Source: Chloroflexota bacterium
Lineage (GTDB): Bacteria > Chloroflexota > Anaerolineae > Promineifilales > Promineifilaceae
Direction: 5' to 3'
Length of the DNA: 24,290 bases
Assembly: GCA_024223125.1 (NCBI GenBank)
Contig: JAAEOP010000087.1
Coordinates: forward strand, 1-24,290
Below are positions 16,014 through 24,290 of this stretch, in pieces; within the stretch, counting starts at the first letter, position 1, and each line of letters begins with the position of its first letter. The notes under the pieces were generated by a model. The model was not told where the DNA came from, did no database searches, and saw only the letters and a list, made by a program, of their open reading frames with translations. Made by a program: the position numbers and the translations under genes.

Positions 16014-17054
16014 TTGGGGACAATATCTAAGAAAGATGAAATGGCAGGCTTTTTTCTAGCTACCAAACCCAATATGATTATTTCAGCGCCGCTTCAAGAT
16101 CGATCCCACAAAAATGGACTGCGCCCCATCAACCTGAACCGGGACATACCCCAGGTATTAAAACTGCTGGAAATGGTATTTGGTAATTCCCTGGACGCCG
16201 ATGGACAGCGAATGCTTTCCCAAACCGCTCGCGCCAGTCAGGGACCGGCCTTCCTCATGCGGCTCAACCCGGCTACCAGTAGAATGGCTTTAGGGTTTGT
16301 GTGGGAAGACAACGGCCGTATCGTCGGCAACGTCACCATCCTAACCACCAAAACCCCAGGACGGTATCTGGTTGTCAATGTAGCCGTACACCCCGACTAC
16401 CGGCGGCAAGGCATCGCCCGCAACCTGATGCAGCAGGTCAGCCAGATGGTAGAAGCGAGAAAGGGCAGTCAGATTTTGTTACAGGTTGTCCAAGACAACA
16501 CCTCAGCCATAAACCTTTACAAATCACTCAATTACCAGGTTTTGGGCAGCGTGACAACCTGGCACGCCACAATTGCCCGGCTGCGCCCCCTGGCCGATGA
16601 GCCGTCTTTACCTCGTATACGAGATTTACGAGGCAATGAGTGGCCTAAAGCATTTGAATTAGATCGCGCTTGCCTACATCCTGATCTAAACTGGCCGGAA
16701 CAACTAAAACCAGATACATATAAATTGACAATGTGGAATCGTATCGCTAATTTTATCAACGGCCGTCACAGCAAAACCTGGGTCACCAATGATGCCCAAA
16801 ACCAGTTAACCGGTATGTTTAGTATTCTCAGTGAATGGGGCCAATCACATTATGCCCTGCTGCGTATTCATCCCGCCTGGCGCGGACAATTGGAACGGCC
16901 GTTAACAGCCAAATTAATTCTACGTCTTCAAAACATGCCCCGGCGAAACATCCGCCTGGACCATCCCGCTGGCGACAAACTAACCAGCGACCTGTTACGC
17001 GAAGCAAACTTTAATCCCAGACGCTCCCTGACTCATATGCGCCTGGATTTGTGA
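16014..17054 (+). CDS. Tandem GNAT-family N-acetyltransferase
   Basis: The protein has about 346 residues. The first GNAT domain (about 35-190) has the full acetyl-CoA site: VVNVAVHPDYRRQGIARNLM with the Q/RxxGxG/A turn near residue 130, then ILLQVVQDNTSAINLYKSLN. The second half (about 195-346) has GNAT-like order (IRDLRGNEWPKAFELD, LTGMFSILSEWGQSHYALLRIHPAWRGQ) but a degenerate cofactor loop. Substrate unknown; options are protein N-termini, lysines or small molecules. The start is uncertain: TTG 16014 has GGAAGG 7 nt upstream, ATG 16041 has only a weak site. It is the only gene of this operon without the SHOCT-like module, and could modify one of its neighbours (inference). Confidence 0.87.
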   Translation: MGTISKKDEMAGFFLATKPNMIISAPLQDRSHKNGLRPINLNRDIPQVLKLLEMVFGNSLDADGQRMLSQTARASQGPAFLMRLNPATSRMALGFVWEDNGRIVGNVTILTTKTPGRYLVVNVAVHPDYRRQGIARNLMQQVSQMVEARKGSQILLQVVQDNTSAINLYKSLNYQVLGSVTTWHATIARLRPLADEPSLPRIRDLRGNEWPKAFELDRACLHPDLNWPEQLKPDTYKLTMWNRIANFINGRHSKTWVTNDAQNQLTGMFSILSEWGQSHYALLRIHPAWRGQLERPLTAKLILRLQNMPRRNIRLDHPAGDKLTSDLLREANFNPRRSLTHMRLDL

Positions 17055-17074
17055 TTACCAAAGGGTAACTGCTA

Positions 17075-17124
17075 AGGTGCGACGCACTTCATATTTTGGT
17101 AGTCGGATTAAGTGCATCACACCT
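17075..17124. repeat. Inverted repeat, AGGTGxGxCGCACTT family, copy 2
   Basis: AGGTGCGACGCACTT (17075-17089) and AAGTGCATCACACCT (17110-17124) pair at 13 of 15 positions; the two exceptions would be G-U in a minus-strand transcript. The loop is 20 nt. The right arm ends just before the AAAGGA of the next gene. Confidence 0.8.
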
Positions 17125-17141
17125 CTAAAGGAACAATACAG

Positions 17142-17519
17142 ATGGCTACTACCGAAGAACGTATGCAAATCTTAAAAATGATTGAAGAGGGCAAAATTAG
17201 CGCTGCCGAAGGTGCAGAATTGTTAAGCGCCCTCAAAGATAAAACACAATCCGCTCAAGAACCGCTTAGAGGGGCCAGCAACCCTCGCTGGTTCCGCGTC
17301 CGTGTGACCGATATGGGCAGCGGCCGTAATAAAGTCAACGTCAATATTCCTTTCGGCCTGGTCAATGTTGGCTTGAAGATGGGCGCCCGCTTTGCTCCCG
17401 AAATGGACAATGTGAATTTTGAAGAACTGATGGAAGCTGTCCGCAGTGGCAAACAAGGCAAAGTGCTAGATGTCACCGATGAAGACAGCAGCGAGCGAGT
17501 GGAAATATTTGTTGAATAG
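17142..17519 (+). CDS. SHOCT-like protein, YvlB/LiaX-N-like (paralog B)
   Basis: A 125-residue cytosolic protein, paralog of the 14182-14595 product. The N-terminal module is EERMQILKMIEEGKISAAEG (about 5-24), closest to the module ending the DUF4097 protein. The C-terminal domain has FRVRVTDMGSGRNKVNVNIP, GLKMGARFAPEM and LDVTDEDSSERVEIFVE, aligning along its length with paralog A. ATG 17142 has AAAGGA 9 nt upstream. The GTG at 17112 that would add 10 residues lies inside the palindromic repeat and is unlikely. It ends the operon, 4 bp from the convergent clpP stop codon. Confidence 0.86.
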   Translation: MATTEERMQILKMIEEGKISAAEGAELLSALKDKTQSAQEPLRGASNPRWFRVRVTDMGSGRNKVNVNIPFGLVNVGLKMGARFAPEMDNVNFEELMEAVRSGKQGKVLDVTDEDSSERVEIFVE

Positions 17520-17531
17520 ACATCTATTCAA
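17512..17531. terminator. Palindrome spanning both stop codons of convergent genes
   Basis: TTGAATAG (17512-17519), loop ACAT, CTATTCAA (17524-17531): a perfect 8-bp stem. The plus-strand TAG stop and the minus-strand clpP TAG stop are in opposite arms. It may serve as a small bidirectional 3' hairpin. No T-run follows on either side. Confidence 0.5.
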
Positions 17532-18117
17532 TCTCATCTACTGATTCGATGATCTTCCCCACCAGACCATAATCCACTGCCTCAGACGCCGACATCCAGA
17601 AATTACGATCCGTATCCTTTTCCACCTTTTCCAATGATTGGCCGGTCTGGTCAGCAAAAATTTGATTCAGGCGGCGGCGCATCTTAATAATTTCACTGGC
17701 TTCAATGGCAATATCAGAAGCCTGCCCCATAGCTCCCCCTGCCGGCTGGTGCAGCAAGAAACGAGTATTGGGCAAACTCAATCTGTTTTCCGTATCGACC
17801 GCCGCAAAAATAAGCGCTCCGGCGCTGGCCACCCAGCCAGTCCCAATCACCTTCACGTCTGGTTTGATAAAACGAATCATGTCAAAAATCGTATCGCCAG
17901 ATTCCACATGGCCGCCGGGAGAGTTAATAAATATTTTAACCAGTTCATCAGAATCGGCCGCTAAAAGCAATAGCTTCTGAGTTACTTCTTGGGCCATTTT
18001 CATGTTAATCTCGCCAAAAATAGTCACTGTGCGCGTTTCCATCAAACGCTCAAAAGGACTGGGTTGTTTTTCTTTCCTTTCTTCGTTTTCTGTGGGTTCG
18101 TCTTCGAGTCTTATCAT
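17524..18117 (-). CDS. clpP: ATP-dependent Clp protease proteolytic subunit, Asn in place of catalytic Asp
   Basis: ClpP forms the serine-protease barrel that degrades proteins unfolded by ClpX/ClpC/ClpA. The nucleophile Ser98 lies in GWVASAGA, slightly different from the common GQAASMGA, and His123 lies in LLHQPAGG. At the third triad position the usual TDRDFFMSA reads TDRNFWMSA, giving Asn172 (codon at 17602-17604). Listeria ClpP1 is a known example with an Asn172 triad and low activity by itself. The 197 residues include an N-terminal charged extension of about 20 residues ([16 protein letters not shown]). AAGGAAGAG precedes the ATG. There is no clpX beside it. A second, canonical ClpP elsewhere in the genome is likely (inference). 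Confidence 0.95.
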   Translation of the reverse strand: MIRLEDEPTENEERKEKQPSPFERLMETRTVTIFGEINMKMAQEVTQKLLLLAADSDELVKIFINSPGGHVESGDTIFDMIRFIKPDVKVIGTGWVASAGALIFAAVDTENRLSLPNTRFLLHQPAGGAMGQASDIAIEASEIIKMRRRLNQIFADQTGQSLEKVEKDTDRNFWMSASEAVDYGLVGKIIESVDEIE

Positions 18118-18201
18118 GGGTCTCTTCCTTATATGTAGTCAATTGTAATTATGTAACAGGTCAGAAGTGTAAGCCGATAGGGTTAGATTTGTGTTAACGT
18201 C

Positions 18202-18250
18202 AAAAAAACCGAGCCTTTGGGCCAAATCTGCGCCACCAAAACCCGGTTTT
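18202..18250 (-). terminator. Intrinsic terminator of eno
   Basis: On the minus strand AAAACCGGG pairs with CTCGGTTTT (one G-U), and the second arm runs into seven Ts (202-208 of the 18-kb block). It lies 31 bp after the eno stop codon. The T-run is followed by TTGACG-like DNA that might begin the clpP promoter, but I see no convincing -10. Confidence 0.75.
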
Positions 18251-18280
18251 CAAGTTTAACGAATTTTACAGGATTTGCAC

Positions 18281-19588
<1,308 letters not shown>

Positions 19589-19720
19589 CTAATCATGTGG
19601 AGATTTGTATCGATCAATAATAATAAAACCAATAGAAACTATACAGAACCAACCCAGAGCAAGCAACAACATATCATGACAAAAGATAAGCAATTTTCCA
19701 GACAAACCTCACGAAAAGCT

Positions 19721-19757
19721 CGTGTTTTCGTAATCCGTATACGGAACACAGAACACG
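19721..19757. repeat. Near-palindrome in the eno/histidine kinase gap
   Basis: CGTGTT (19721-19726) and AACACG (19752-19757) enclose a perfect 12-bp palindrome TCCGTATACGGA (19734-19745). The gap 19565-19844 is otherwise AT-rich and non-coding. Similar GTATTCCG/ATACGG strings fill the short gap at 21939-21989, suggesting one degenerate dispersed family. Confidence 0.55.
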
Positions 19758-19805
19758 GCTCACAGTTCACGTCCTGTTATCCCGGTACTCCGTACCCTTG
19801 TCCTC

Positions 19806-19834
19806 TTGCCTTCTACGGCCGCCCCAGTTATAAA
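19806..19834 (+). promoter_or_regulatory. Promoter of the histidine kinase gene, transcript probably leaderless
   Basis: TTGCCT (19806-19811) is followed after 17 nt by TATAAA (19829-19834). The start site would be near 19841, within a few bases of the ATG at 19845. No Shine-Dalgarno precedes that ATG. The TTG at 19806 is thus a -35 box, not an initiation codon. Confidence 0.55.
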
Positions 19835-19844
19835 TCTTCTAAAT

Positions 19845-21932
19845 ATGAGAAATGCTTTGATCGCTCCCGACATACACCATATTCATACATTGTGGCAAAA
19901 TCTTACAACCGAACTTGCCAGCATCTTTGATGCTCACGGAGTTTGTGCAGTTGTGGCTCATGAAATGGCCATTTATAGTCAGGTCACGGCCGTCGTCGCC
20001 CTCAGTGACCCCTTTGAAAAATATTTCGACGTGTGGATTTGTGACAAAGACGGTCAGATAGAGCAGGCTCGCTGGGATAATGCCAACGCCAGTTTTGGTC
20101 CCATGATAGAAAAAGGGCAACCTCATTTCCAGGAAAAATTCAACCGTCCTCCTAGCGAACTCATCCAAAGCGCCTTATGGCAGCTTCCTCGTGAAATAGT
20201 GTTAGCCGTCCCCTTACCCGCCAAAGGGGACTACAACCCCCTATCCCCAACCGGCATCCTTTGCTTGATTGATCCCGAGGTAAACTGCCCGCTTAACCTG
20301 GAAAATATGGAGTTACTAGCCACCTTCATCACCATCAACCTGGATCGGGCATCTTTGCGTCATACCGTTCATCGTCAGGATATTGAGTTTGCCGTCATGT
20401 CAGATATCAGCTTTGCCCTGACTTCTACACTGAGCTTACAAAATATCTACAACCAACTCATGGGGTCTGTGCGCCGTACCCTCAACGTCGGCTCCGTCTC
20501 CGTCGGCTTAATAGACCAACCTAGCGGCGAAATCATTTTTATAGATATGCTTTTAGGAGATCTCTTCAAAGATTTACCCCCCCTTCGTTTGAAAAAAGGC
20601 AAAGGTATTGCCGGTTGGGTGGCCGAACATCGCCACCCGCTTATCATCAATGATGTATATGCCGATAAACGCTTCTACTCTGGTTCAGACCACCGCTCCG
20701 GTTTCCACACTGACTCCATGATATGTATTCCCCTACAAATTGAAGATCGGGTTATTGGCGTCCTGCAAGCCATTAACAAACAGGGCGGTGATTTCATGGA
20801 AAATGATCTACGCCTGCTGCAAGCCATTGGCAGCCCCCTAGCCGCAGCGCTTGAAAACGCCAACTTGCATTCTGAAGTATTGGCCGAGAAACAGCGCATC
20901 GAGACCATCTTTGCCAACATGTCTGAAGGCATGTTAACCATTAACGCCGAAGGCTTCATTAGCCATGCCAACGAAGCCTTGCTCACTTTTCTGCTGCAAG
21001 ATTTAGACACGCTCATTGGGCAACCGGCCGCGAAAATTATTCGTTTTTCTTCCGGCAATCTGATTGACTTTATGCAGCGCGTCCAAGATTCAGATGACGA
21101 ATATCCCCAGTTGGCAACCAATCTTTACCAGAACGGAAACAAAACAATTCCCATTCTGGTAAGCGGCGCTCCCATTTATAATAGGGATGGCAACATTAAG
21201 GAGATGATTTTTGTCTTTAGCGACCTGCGCCAGATTCGGGAAGTGGAACGGATGCGGGATGACTTTTTTCACGGTATCATCCATGAACTACGCACCCCGT
21301 TGGCCACCATCTTAATGTATGCTCGGCTGTTGCGGGAAGGCAAAGCCCAACAAAAAGAAAAAGCGGATCGTTTTCTGGGAGTCATTGAACGCGAAAGTGA
21401 TCGTCTGCAAAAGCTGGTGCGGCAAATGTTGGAATTGGCTAAGATGGAAACAGGCGAATTCCAACGCAACGCCGAACCGATACGTCTGAACCCTATTTTT
21501 GAAGATATGCTGCCCCCTCTGGCAGACCGGGCTTCAGAAAAAGGGTTGACCTTCCGCCAAAAAGTGCAGTCAGACCTGCCGCCGGTATTGGGTGGCCAGG
21601 AAACTTTCTATCTCATCTTTAAGAATCTAATTGACAATGCGATTAAATTTACAATGTCGGGTACGGTGCGGGTAGATGTCTGGAATGAAAATCACTCTAT
21701 CCTGGTGAAGATTAAAGATAACGGGATTGGCATACCGGAAGAGGCGATGCCTAATTTATTCGGCCGATTTTTTAGAGCGCAAACGGCCGTAGAACGAGGC
21801 ATCGCCGGCACCGGTCTGGGCCTGTACATGGTCAAAGAAGCAGTCGAGAACTATAATGGCGATATCAGTGTGAACAGTGTGGAAGGGAAAGGAACCAGTA
21901 TCACTGTCAGGCTGCCGATAACCGAAGAGTAA
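19845..21932 (+). CDS. Soluble sensor histidine kinase (GAF-PAS-HisKA-HATPase)
   Basis: A 695-residue kinase. The N-terminal about 170 residues look like a degenerate GAF domain. A clear GAF domain follows (about 180-340: MSDISFALTSTLSLQNIYNQ, KGKGIAGWVAEHRHPLIIND, MICIPLQIEDRVIGVLQ). Then come a PAS domain (about 345-460: IETIFANMSEGMLTINAEGF), HisKA with phospho-acceptor His480 (FFHGIIHELRTPLATIL), and HATPase_c with N box NLIDNAIKF, G1 KDNGIGIP and G2 GTGLGLYMV. There is no transmembrane segment, so it senses a cytoplasmic signal. No response regulator adjoins it, so its partner is elsewhere. A short gap separates it from the cysteine desulfurase gene. Confidence 0.93.
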   Translation: MRNALIAPDIHHIHTLWQNLTTELASIFDAHGVCAVVAHEMAIYSQVTAVVALSDPFEKYFDVWICDKDGQIEQARWDNANASFGPMIEKGQPHFQEKFNRPPSELIQSALWQLPREIVLAVPLPAKGDYNPLSPTGILCLIDPEVNCPLNLENMELLATFITINLDRASLRHTVHRQDIEFAVMSDISFALTSTLSLQNIYNQLMGSVRRTLNVGSVSVGLIDQPSGEIIFIDMLLGDLFKDLPPLRLKKGKGIAGWVAEHRHPLIINDVYADKRFYSGSDHRSGFHTDSMICIPLQIEDRVIGVLQAINKQGGDFMENDLRLLQAIGSPLAAALENANLHSEVLAEKQRIETIFANMSEGMLTINAEGFISHANEALLTFLLQDLDTLIGQPAAKIIRFSSGNLIDFMQRVQDSDDEYPQLATNLYQNGNKTIPILVSGAPIYNRDGNIKEMIFVFSDLRQIREVERMRDDFFHGIIHELRTPLATILMYARLLREGKAQQKEKADRFLGVIERESDRLQKLVRQMLELAKMETGEFQRNAEPIRLNPIFEDMLPPLADRASEKGLTFRQKVQSDLPPVLGGQETFYLIFKNLIDNAIKFTMSGTVRVDVWNENHSILVKIKDNGIGIPEEAMPNLFGRFFRAQTAVERGIAGTGLGLYMVKEAVENYNGDISVNSVEGKGTSITVRLPITEE

Positions 21933-21989
21933 CGTGTGGTGTGTTCCGTATTCCGTTGGGAGCTAGATACGCCATACGGGATACGCAAT
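21933..21989. other. Short gap with repeated CCGTAT/ATACGG strings
   Basis: Strings TTCCGTATTCCG, GATACGCCATACGG and GATACGC follow one another between the histidine kinase stop and the cysteine desulfurase start. There is no coding capacity and no Shine-Dalgarno of note. Confidence 0.35.
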
Positions 21990-23174
21990 ATGAAAAAACA
22001 AATTTACCTCGATCACGGCGCTTCGACGCCGGTTCATCCCCAAGTTATTGATGCAATGATCCCTTATTGGACGGAGCATTATGGCAATCCGTCTTCGGCT
22101 CATGATCACGGCCGTGCCGCCGGATTTGGTCTGGAAGAAGCCCGCCGTACCATTGCCGACCTATTGCATGCCCAACCCCAAGAAATCATCTTCACCGGCT
22201 GCGGGTCGGAAAGTGATAATTTAGCGGTCCGGGGGATTATGTGGCAGGCACGGGCAGAAGGAGGCGGCAACCATCTCATTACCAGTTGTATTGAACATGA
22301 GGCGGTATTGGAAACGGCCGTGCAACTGCACGACTTTTTCGATTTTGAAGTGACAATATTGCCGGTGGATGGGTACGGCCGTGTTCATCCCCACGACGTA
22401 AAGGCAGCCATCCGCCCCGACACCGCCCTCATCAGCATCATGGCCGCCAACAATGAAATCGGAGCTATGCAGCCCATTCAAGAAATCGGAGCCATTGCCC
22501 GCGAACAGGGTATTCTTTTTCATACTGACGCTGTGCAAGCGGCCGCCATCACCCCCTGGAATCTGACCGACATGCCTATAGATTTGCTCTCTATTGCCCC
22601 GCATAAGTTTTACGGCCCCAAAGGAGTAGGCATTTTATATGTGAAAGATGGTATCCGCTTACTTTCTTCATTGACGGGGGGTGGACAGGAAGACGGCCGT
22701 CGTTCTGGTACAGTCAACGTCGCTTTTGCCGTGGGCGCAGCCAAAGCATTTGCTCTGGTGCAACAAAACCGGGAACAAAACGTGGCTCATTACAGTGCAC
22801 TGCGCGACCGTCTCATCACAGGCATCCTGAAAAATGTGCCCGATGACCAGATTGTTCTCACCGGCCATCCCACGGAAAGGCTGCCCTATAACGCCAGCTT
22901 TGCCCTGCGTCACCTCAGCGGCAACGATTTACTCATGCACCTGGACATGGCCGGCATTAGCGCCAGCAGCGGCTCCGCCTGTAAAACAGGTAATCCCAAA
23001 CCCTCGCCCATCCTACAAGCCATCGGTCTGAGCGATGAATGGACAACCGGCGGCCTGCGCTTCACCGTTGGCACCCAAAACACCCTGGATGATGTGGAAG
23101 CTACTATTCAAACCTTGCCCGTCGTCATTACCCAATTACGCCAATTCAACCAAACTTTGTCTGATGCCGGCTAA
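21990..23174 (+). CDS. Cysteine desulfurase (NifS/IscS family)
   Basis: A PLP enzyme that removes sulfur from cysteine as an enzyme-bound persulfide. The start MKKQIYLDHGASTPVH is typical. Other motifs are GNPSSAHDHGR, the PLP-stacking His in CIEHEAVLE, NNEIGAMQPI, HTDAVQ, Lys206 in SIAPHKFYGPKGVG (Schiff base), and Cys331 in SSGSACKTG (persulfide). The 394-residue length is normal. The ATG at 21990 is favoured because the family begins at IYLDHGAS; an upstream start in frame would add 18 atypical residues. mnmA follows, which suggests this enzyme feeds sulfur to tRNA thiolation, as YrvO does for MnmA in Bacillus. A general role in Fe-S assembly cannot be excluded. Confidence 0.96.
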   Translation: MKKQIYLDHGASTPVHPQVIDAMIPYWTEHYGNPSSAHDHGRAAGFGLEEARRTIADLLHAQPQEIIFTGCGSESDNLAVRGIMWQARAEGGGNHLITSCIEHEAVLETAVQLHDFFDFEVTILPVDGYGRVHPHDVKAAIRPDTALISIMAANNEIGAMQPIQEIGAIAREQGILFHTDAVQAAAITPWNLTDMPIDLLSIAPHKFYGPKGVGILYVKDGIRLLSSLTGGGQEDGRRSGTVNVAFAVGAAKAFALVQQNREQNVAHYSALRDRLITGILKNVPDDQIVLTGHPTERLPYNASFALRHLSGNDLLMHLDMAGISASSGSACKTGNPKPSPILQAIGLSDEWTTGGLRFTVGTQNTLDDVEATIQTLPVVITQLRQFNQTLSDAG

Positions 23175-23175
23175 A

Positions 23176-23304
23176 ATAGAAAAGTAACCATTCAGGTGCC
23201 CGGCACTTCATTACCAAGTCTACTTGAGTAGCACACTCGTTTATAAGTGCCGGGCATCTTGGGGAATGAGGCGAAGCTTCGCTGGATGGTTACATAGAAA
23301 AGTA
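23176..23304. mobile_element. MITE-like palindromic element with 11-bp flanking direct repeats
   Basis: ATAGAAAAGTA occurs at 23176-23186 and 23294-23304, as a target-site duplication would. The 107 bp between begin ACCAT and end ATGGTTAC (with adjoining bases, GTAACCAT/ATGGTTAC inverted). Inside lie the large hairpin AGGTGCCCGGCACTT (23194-23208) / AAGTGCCGGGCATCT (23245-23259), copy 3 of the AGGTGxGxCGCACTT-like family, and the palindrome GCGAAGCTTCGC (23271-23282). There is no coding sequence. The element separates the cysteine desulfurase and mnmA. Confidence 0.6.
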
Positions 23305-23307
23305 GAA

Positions 23308-24290
23308 ATGATGAATGATATGACAAACAACGGCCGTGTCGTCGTAGCTATGAGCGGCGGCGTAGACAGTTCCGTAACGGCCGCCCTGCTGGTAGAACAA
23401 GGTTACAAAGTCATCGGCATGATGATGCGGCTGTGGAGCGAACCGGCCGCAGGCAACAAGGCTCCCCTCAACCGCTGCTGCACCCCCGACCAGATGGCCG
23501 ACGCTCGCCGTGTGGCCGGCCTGTTGAACATCCCTTTTTACGTGGTAGATGTACAAGATTATTTTCGCCAGACCATTGTCCAGTTTTTTATTGATGAGCA
23601 TGAACTCGGCCGTACCCCCAACCCCTGCATCGAATGTAACCGCCAGATTCGTTTCACCTATTTGTTGGAACGCGCCCTAACTCTGGACGCTCAATATCTG
23701 GCAACCGGCCATTATGCTCAAGTGGTTCATACACCACATGGGTATGAACTGCGTCAGGCAAAAGATGTCCACAAAGACCAATCCTATGTCTTGCACATGC
23801 TCACTCAGGAACATCTGGCCCATCTGTTGTTTCCCGTCGGGGCTTATACCAAAACCGAAGTGCGGGAGTTGGCGCGTAAGTTTGGTCTCCCCGTGGCCAG
23901 CAAAGATGAGAGCCAGGATTTATGCTTTTTGGGGGATGGTGATTACCGTCGCTTTTTAAGGGAGTACAGCGACAAAGCAGCTCGTACCGGCCCTATTGTC
24001 AACAGTGCAGGGCAGGAATTGGGGCAGCACAATGGCCTCCCATTTTACACCATCGGCCAGCGTAAGGGATTGGGCATTAACGCCGGTCAGCCAGTTTTTG
24101 TTATTCGTAAGGATGTCGGCCGTAATGCGCTAGTCGTAGGCACAAGAGAAGCAGTGAGGCGACAAGCATTAACGGCGCAGAATGTCAATTGGATAAATGG
24201 AGAAGTTCCCCGTGAACCGATTCCGGTACAAATCAAGATTCGGTACAAGGCGAAATTGGTAGATGGGTCGGTGGTAGGATTGGAAGACGG
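23308..24290 (+). CDS. mnmA: tRNA-specific 2-thiouridylase MnmA (3' end beyond window)
   Basis: MnmA activates U34 of tRNA-Lys, -Glu and -Gln with ATP and inserts sulfur to give 2-thiouridine. The N-terminus has the PP-loop VVVAMSGGVDSSV, then MMMRLWSE and RCCTPDQMADARRVAGLL. Catalytic Cys107 is in TPNPCIECN and the second Cys206 is in SQDLCFL (counted from ATG 23308). ATGHYAQ, KDQSYVLHML and FYTIGQRKGLGI are also family motifs. About 327 codons are visible; roughly 30 more are expected. The exact start is uncertain between ATGs at 23308, 23311 and 23320, all with weak ribosome sites. It is downstream of, and probably cotranscribed with, the cysteine desulfurase. Confidence 0.97.
   Translation, partial: MMNDMTNNGRVVVAMSGGVDSSVTAALLVEQGYKVIGMMMRLWSEPAAGNKAPLNRCCTPDQMADARRVAGLLNIPFYVVDVQDYFRQTIVQFFIDEHELGRTPNPCIECNRQIRFTYLLERALTLDAQYLATGHYAQVVHTPHGYELRQAKDVHKDQSYVLHMLTQEHLAHLLFPVGAYTKTEVRELARKFGLPVASKDESQDLCFLGDGDYRRFLREYSDKAARTGPIVNSAGQELGQHNGLPFYTIGQRKGLGINAGQPVFVIRKDVGRNALVVGTREAVRRQALTAQNVNWINGEVPREPIPVQIKIRYKAKLVDGSVVGLED

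Noticed and set aside
17112..17141. GTG start adding 10 residues to SHOCT paralog B
   Set aside because: It lies within the right arm of a dispersed palindrome; ATG 17142 has AAAGGA at proper spacing and matches the module start in the paralogs.
19806..19844. TTG start adding 13 residues to the histidine kinase
   Set aside because: The TTG coincides with a -35 box and is followed by a TATAAA, and there is no ribosome site before it.

Overview
The window looks like chromosomal DNA of a bacterium with medium GC content, most likely a member of the Chloroflexota (Anaerolineae-like). That placement is an inference. It rests on the str-operon proteins, an RpoB with a very large C-terminal-half insertion, DUF951 and DUF2089 proteins, SHOCT-like/DUF4097 genes, and intergenic spaces full of dispersed palindromes. 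No phage, transposase, CRISPR, rRNA or tRNA gene was seen. The palindrome CGGCCG, mostly as ACGGCCGT, occurs about 74 times by hand count, far above chance, and acts as a genome signature.

Layout. (1) 1-3604, minus strand: the str operon rpsL-rpsG-fusA-tuf, with tuf cut by the window edge. A promoter at about 3577-3604 gives a long structured leader before rpsL, and a second putative promoter for tuf uses the end of a 58-bp repeat. (2) 3680-7817, minus: rpoB alone, with a full-consensus sigma-70 promoter lying inside the 3' end of the preceding gene and a terminator-like hairpin in its leader. No rpoC is beside it. (3) 7806-11442, minus: genes for an M50 site-2-type protease, an HD-domain protein, a TyrA-like dehydrogenase homolog lacking the usual catalytic His motif, and a GT4 glycosyltransferase. 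(4) 11753-13413, plus: a DUF951 protein with a probably leaderless transcript, overlapping by 4 bp a membrane GT2 processive glycosyltransferase.

(5) 13582-17519, plus: the most unusual part. An AT-rich promoter with a perfect 14-bp palindrome precedes a DUF2089 Zn-ribbon/HTH protein, a SHOCT-like protein, a DUF4097 beta-repeat protein, a tandem-GNAT protein and a second SHOCT-like protein. The same short helical module (pattern ILxxIxxGKISxxEAxxLL) recurs in four of these five proteins, at the C-terminus, N-terminus, C-terminus and N-terminus. Each intergenic gap carries its own palindrome or repeat. None of the proteins has a visible signal peptide or membrane segment, so this looks like a cytosolic, self-regulated system related to LiaX/YvlB envelope-stress genes but built differently.

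(6) 17524-19564, minus: clpP, whose third triad residue is Asn instead of Asp, and eno with a good intrinsic terminator. (7) 19806-24290, plus: a soluble GAF/PAS sensor histidine kinase with no adjacent response regulator, then a cysteine desulfurase and mnmA (cut by the window end), which together would supply and insert sulfur at U34 of tRNA. A roughly 107-bp palindromic element flanked by 11-bp direct repeats sits between these last two genes.
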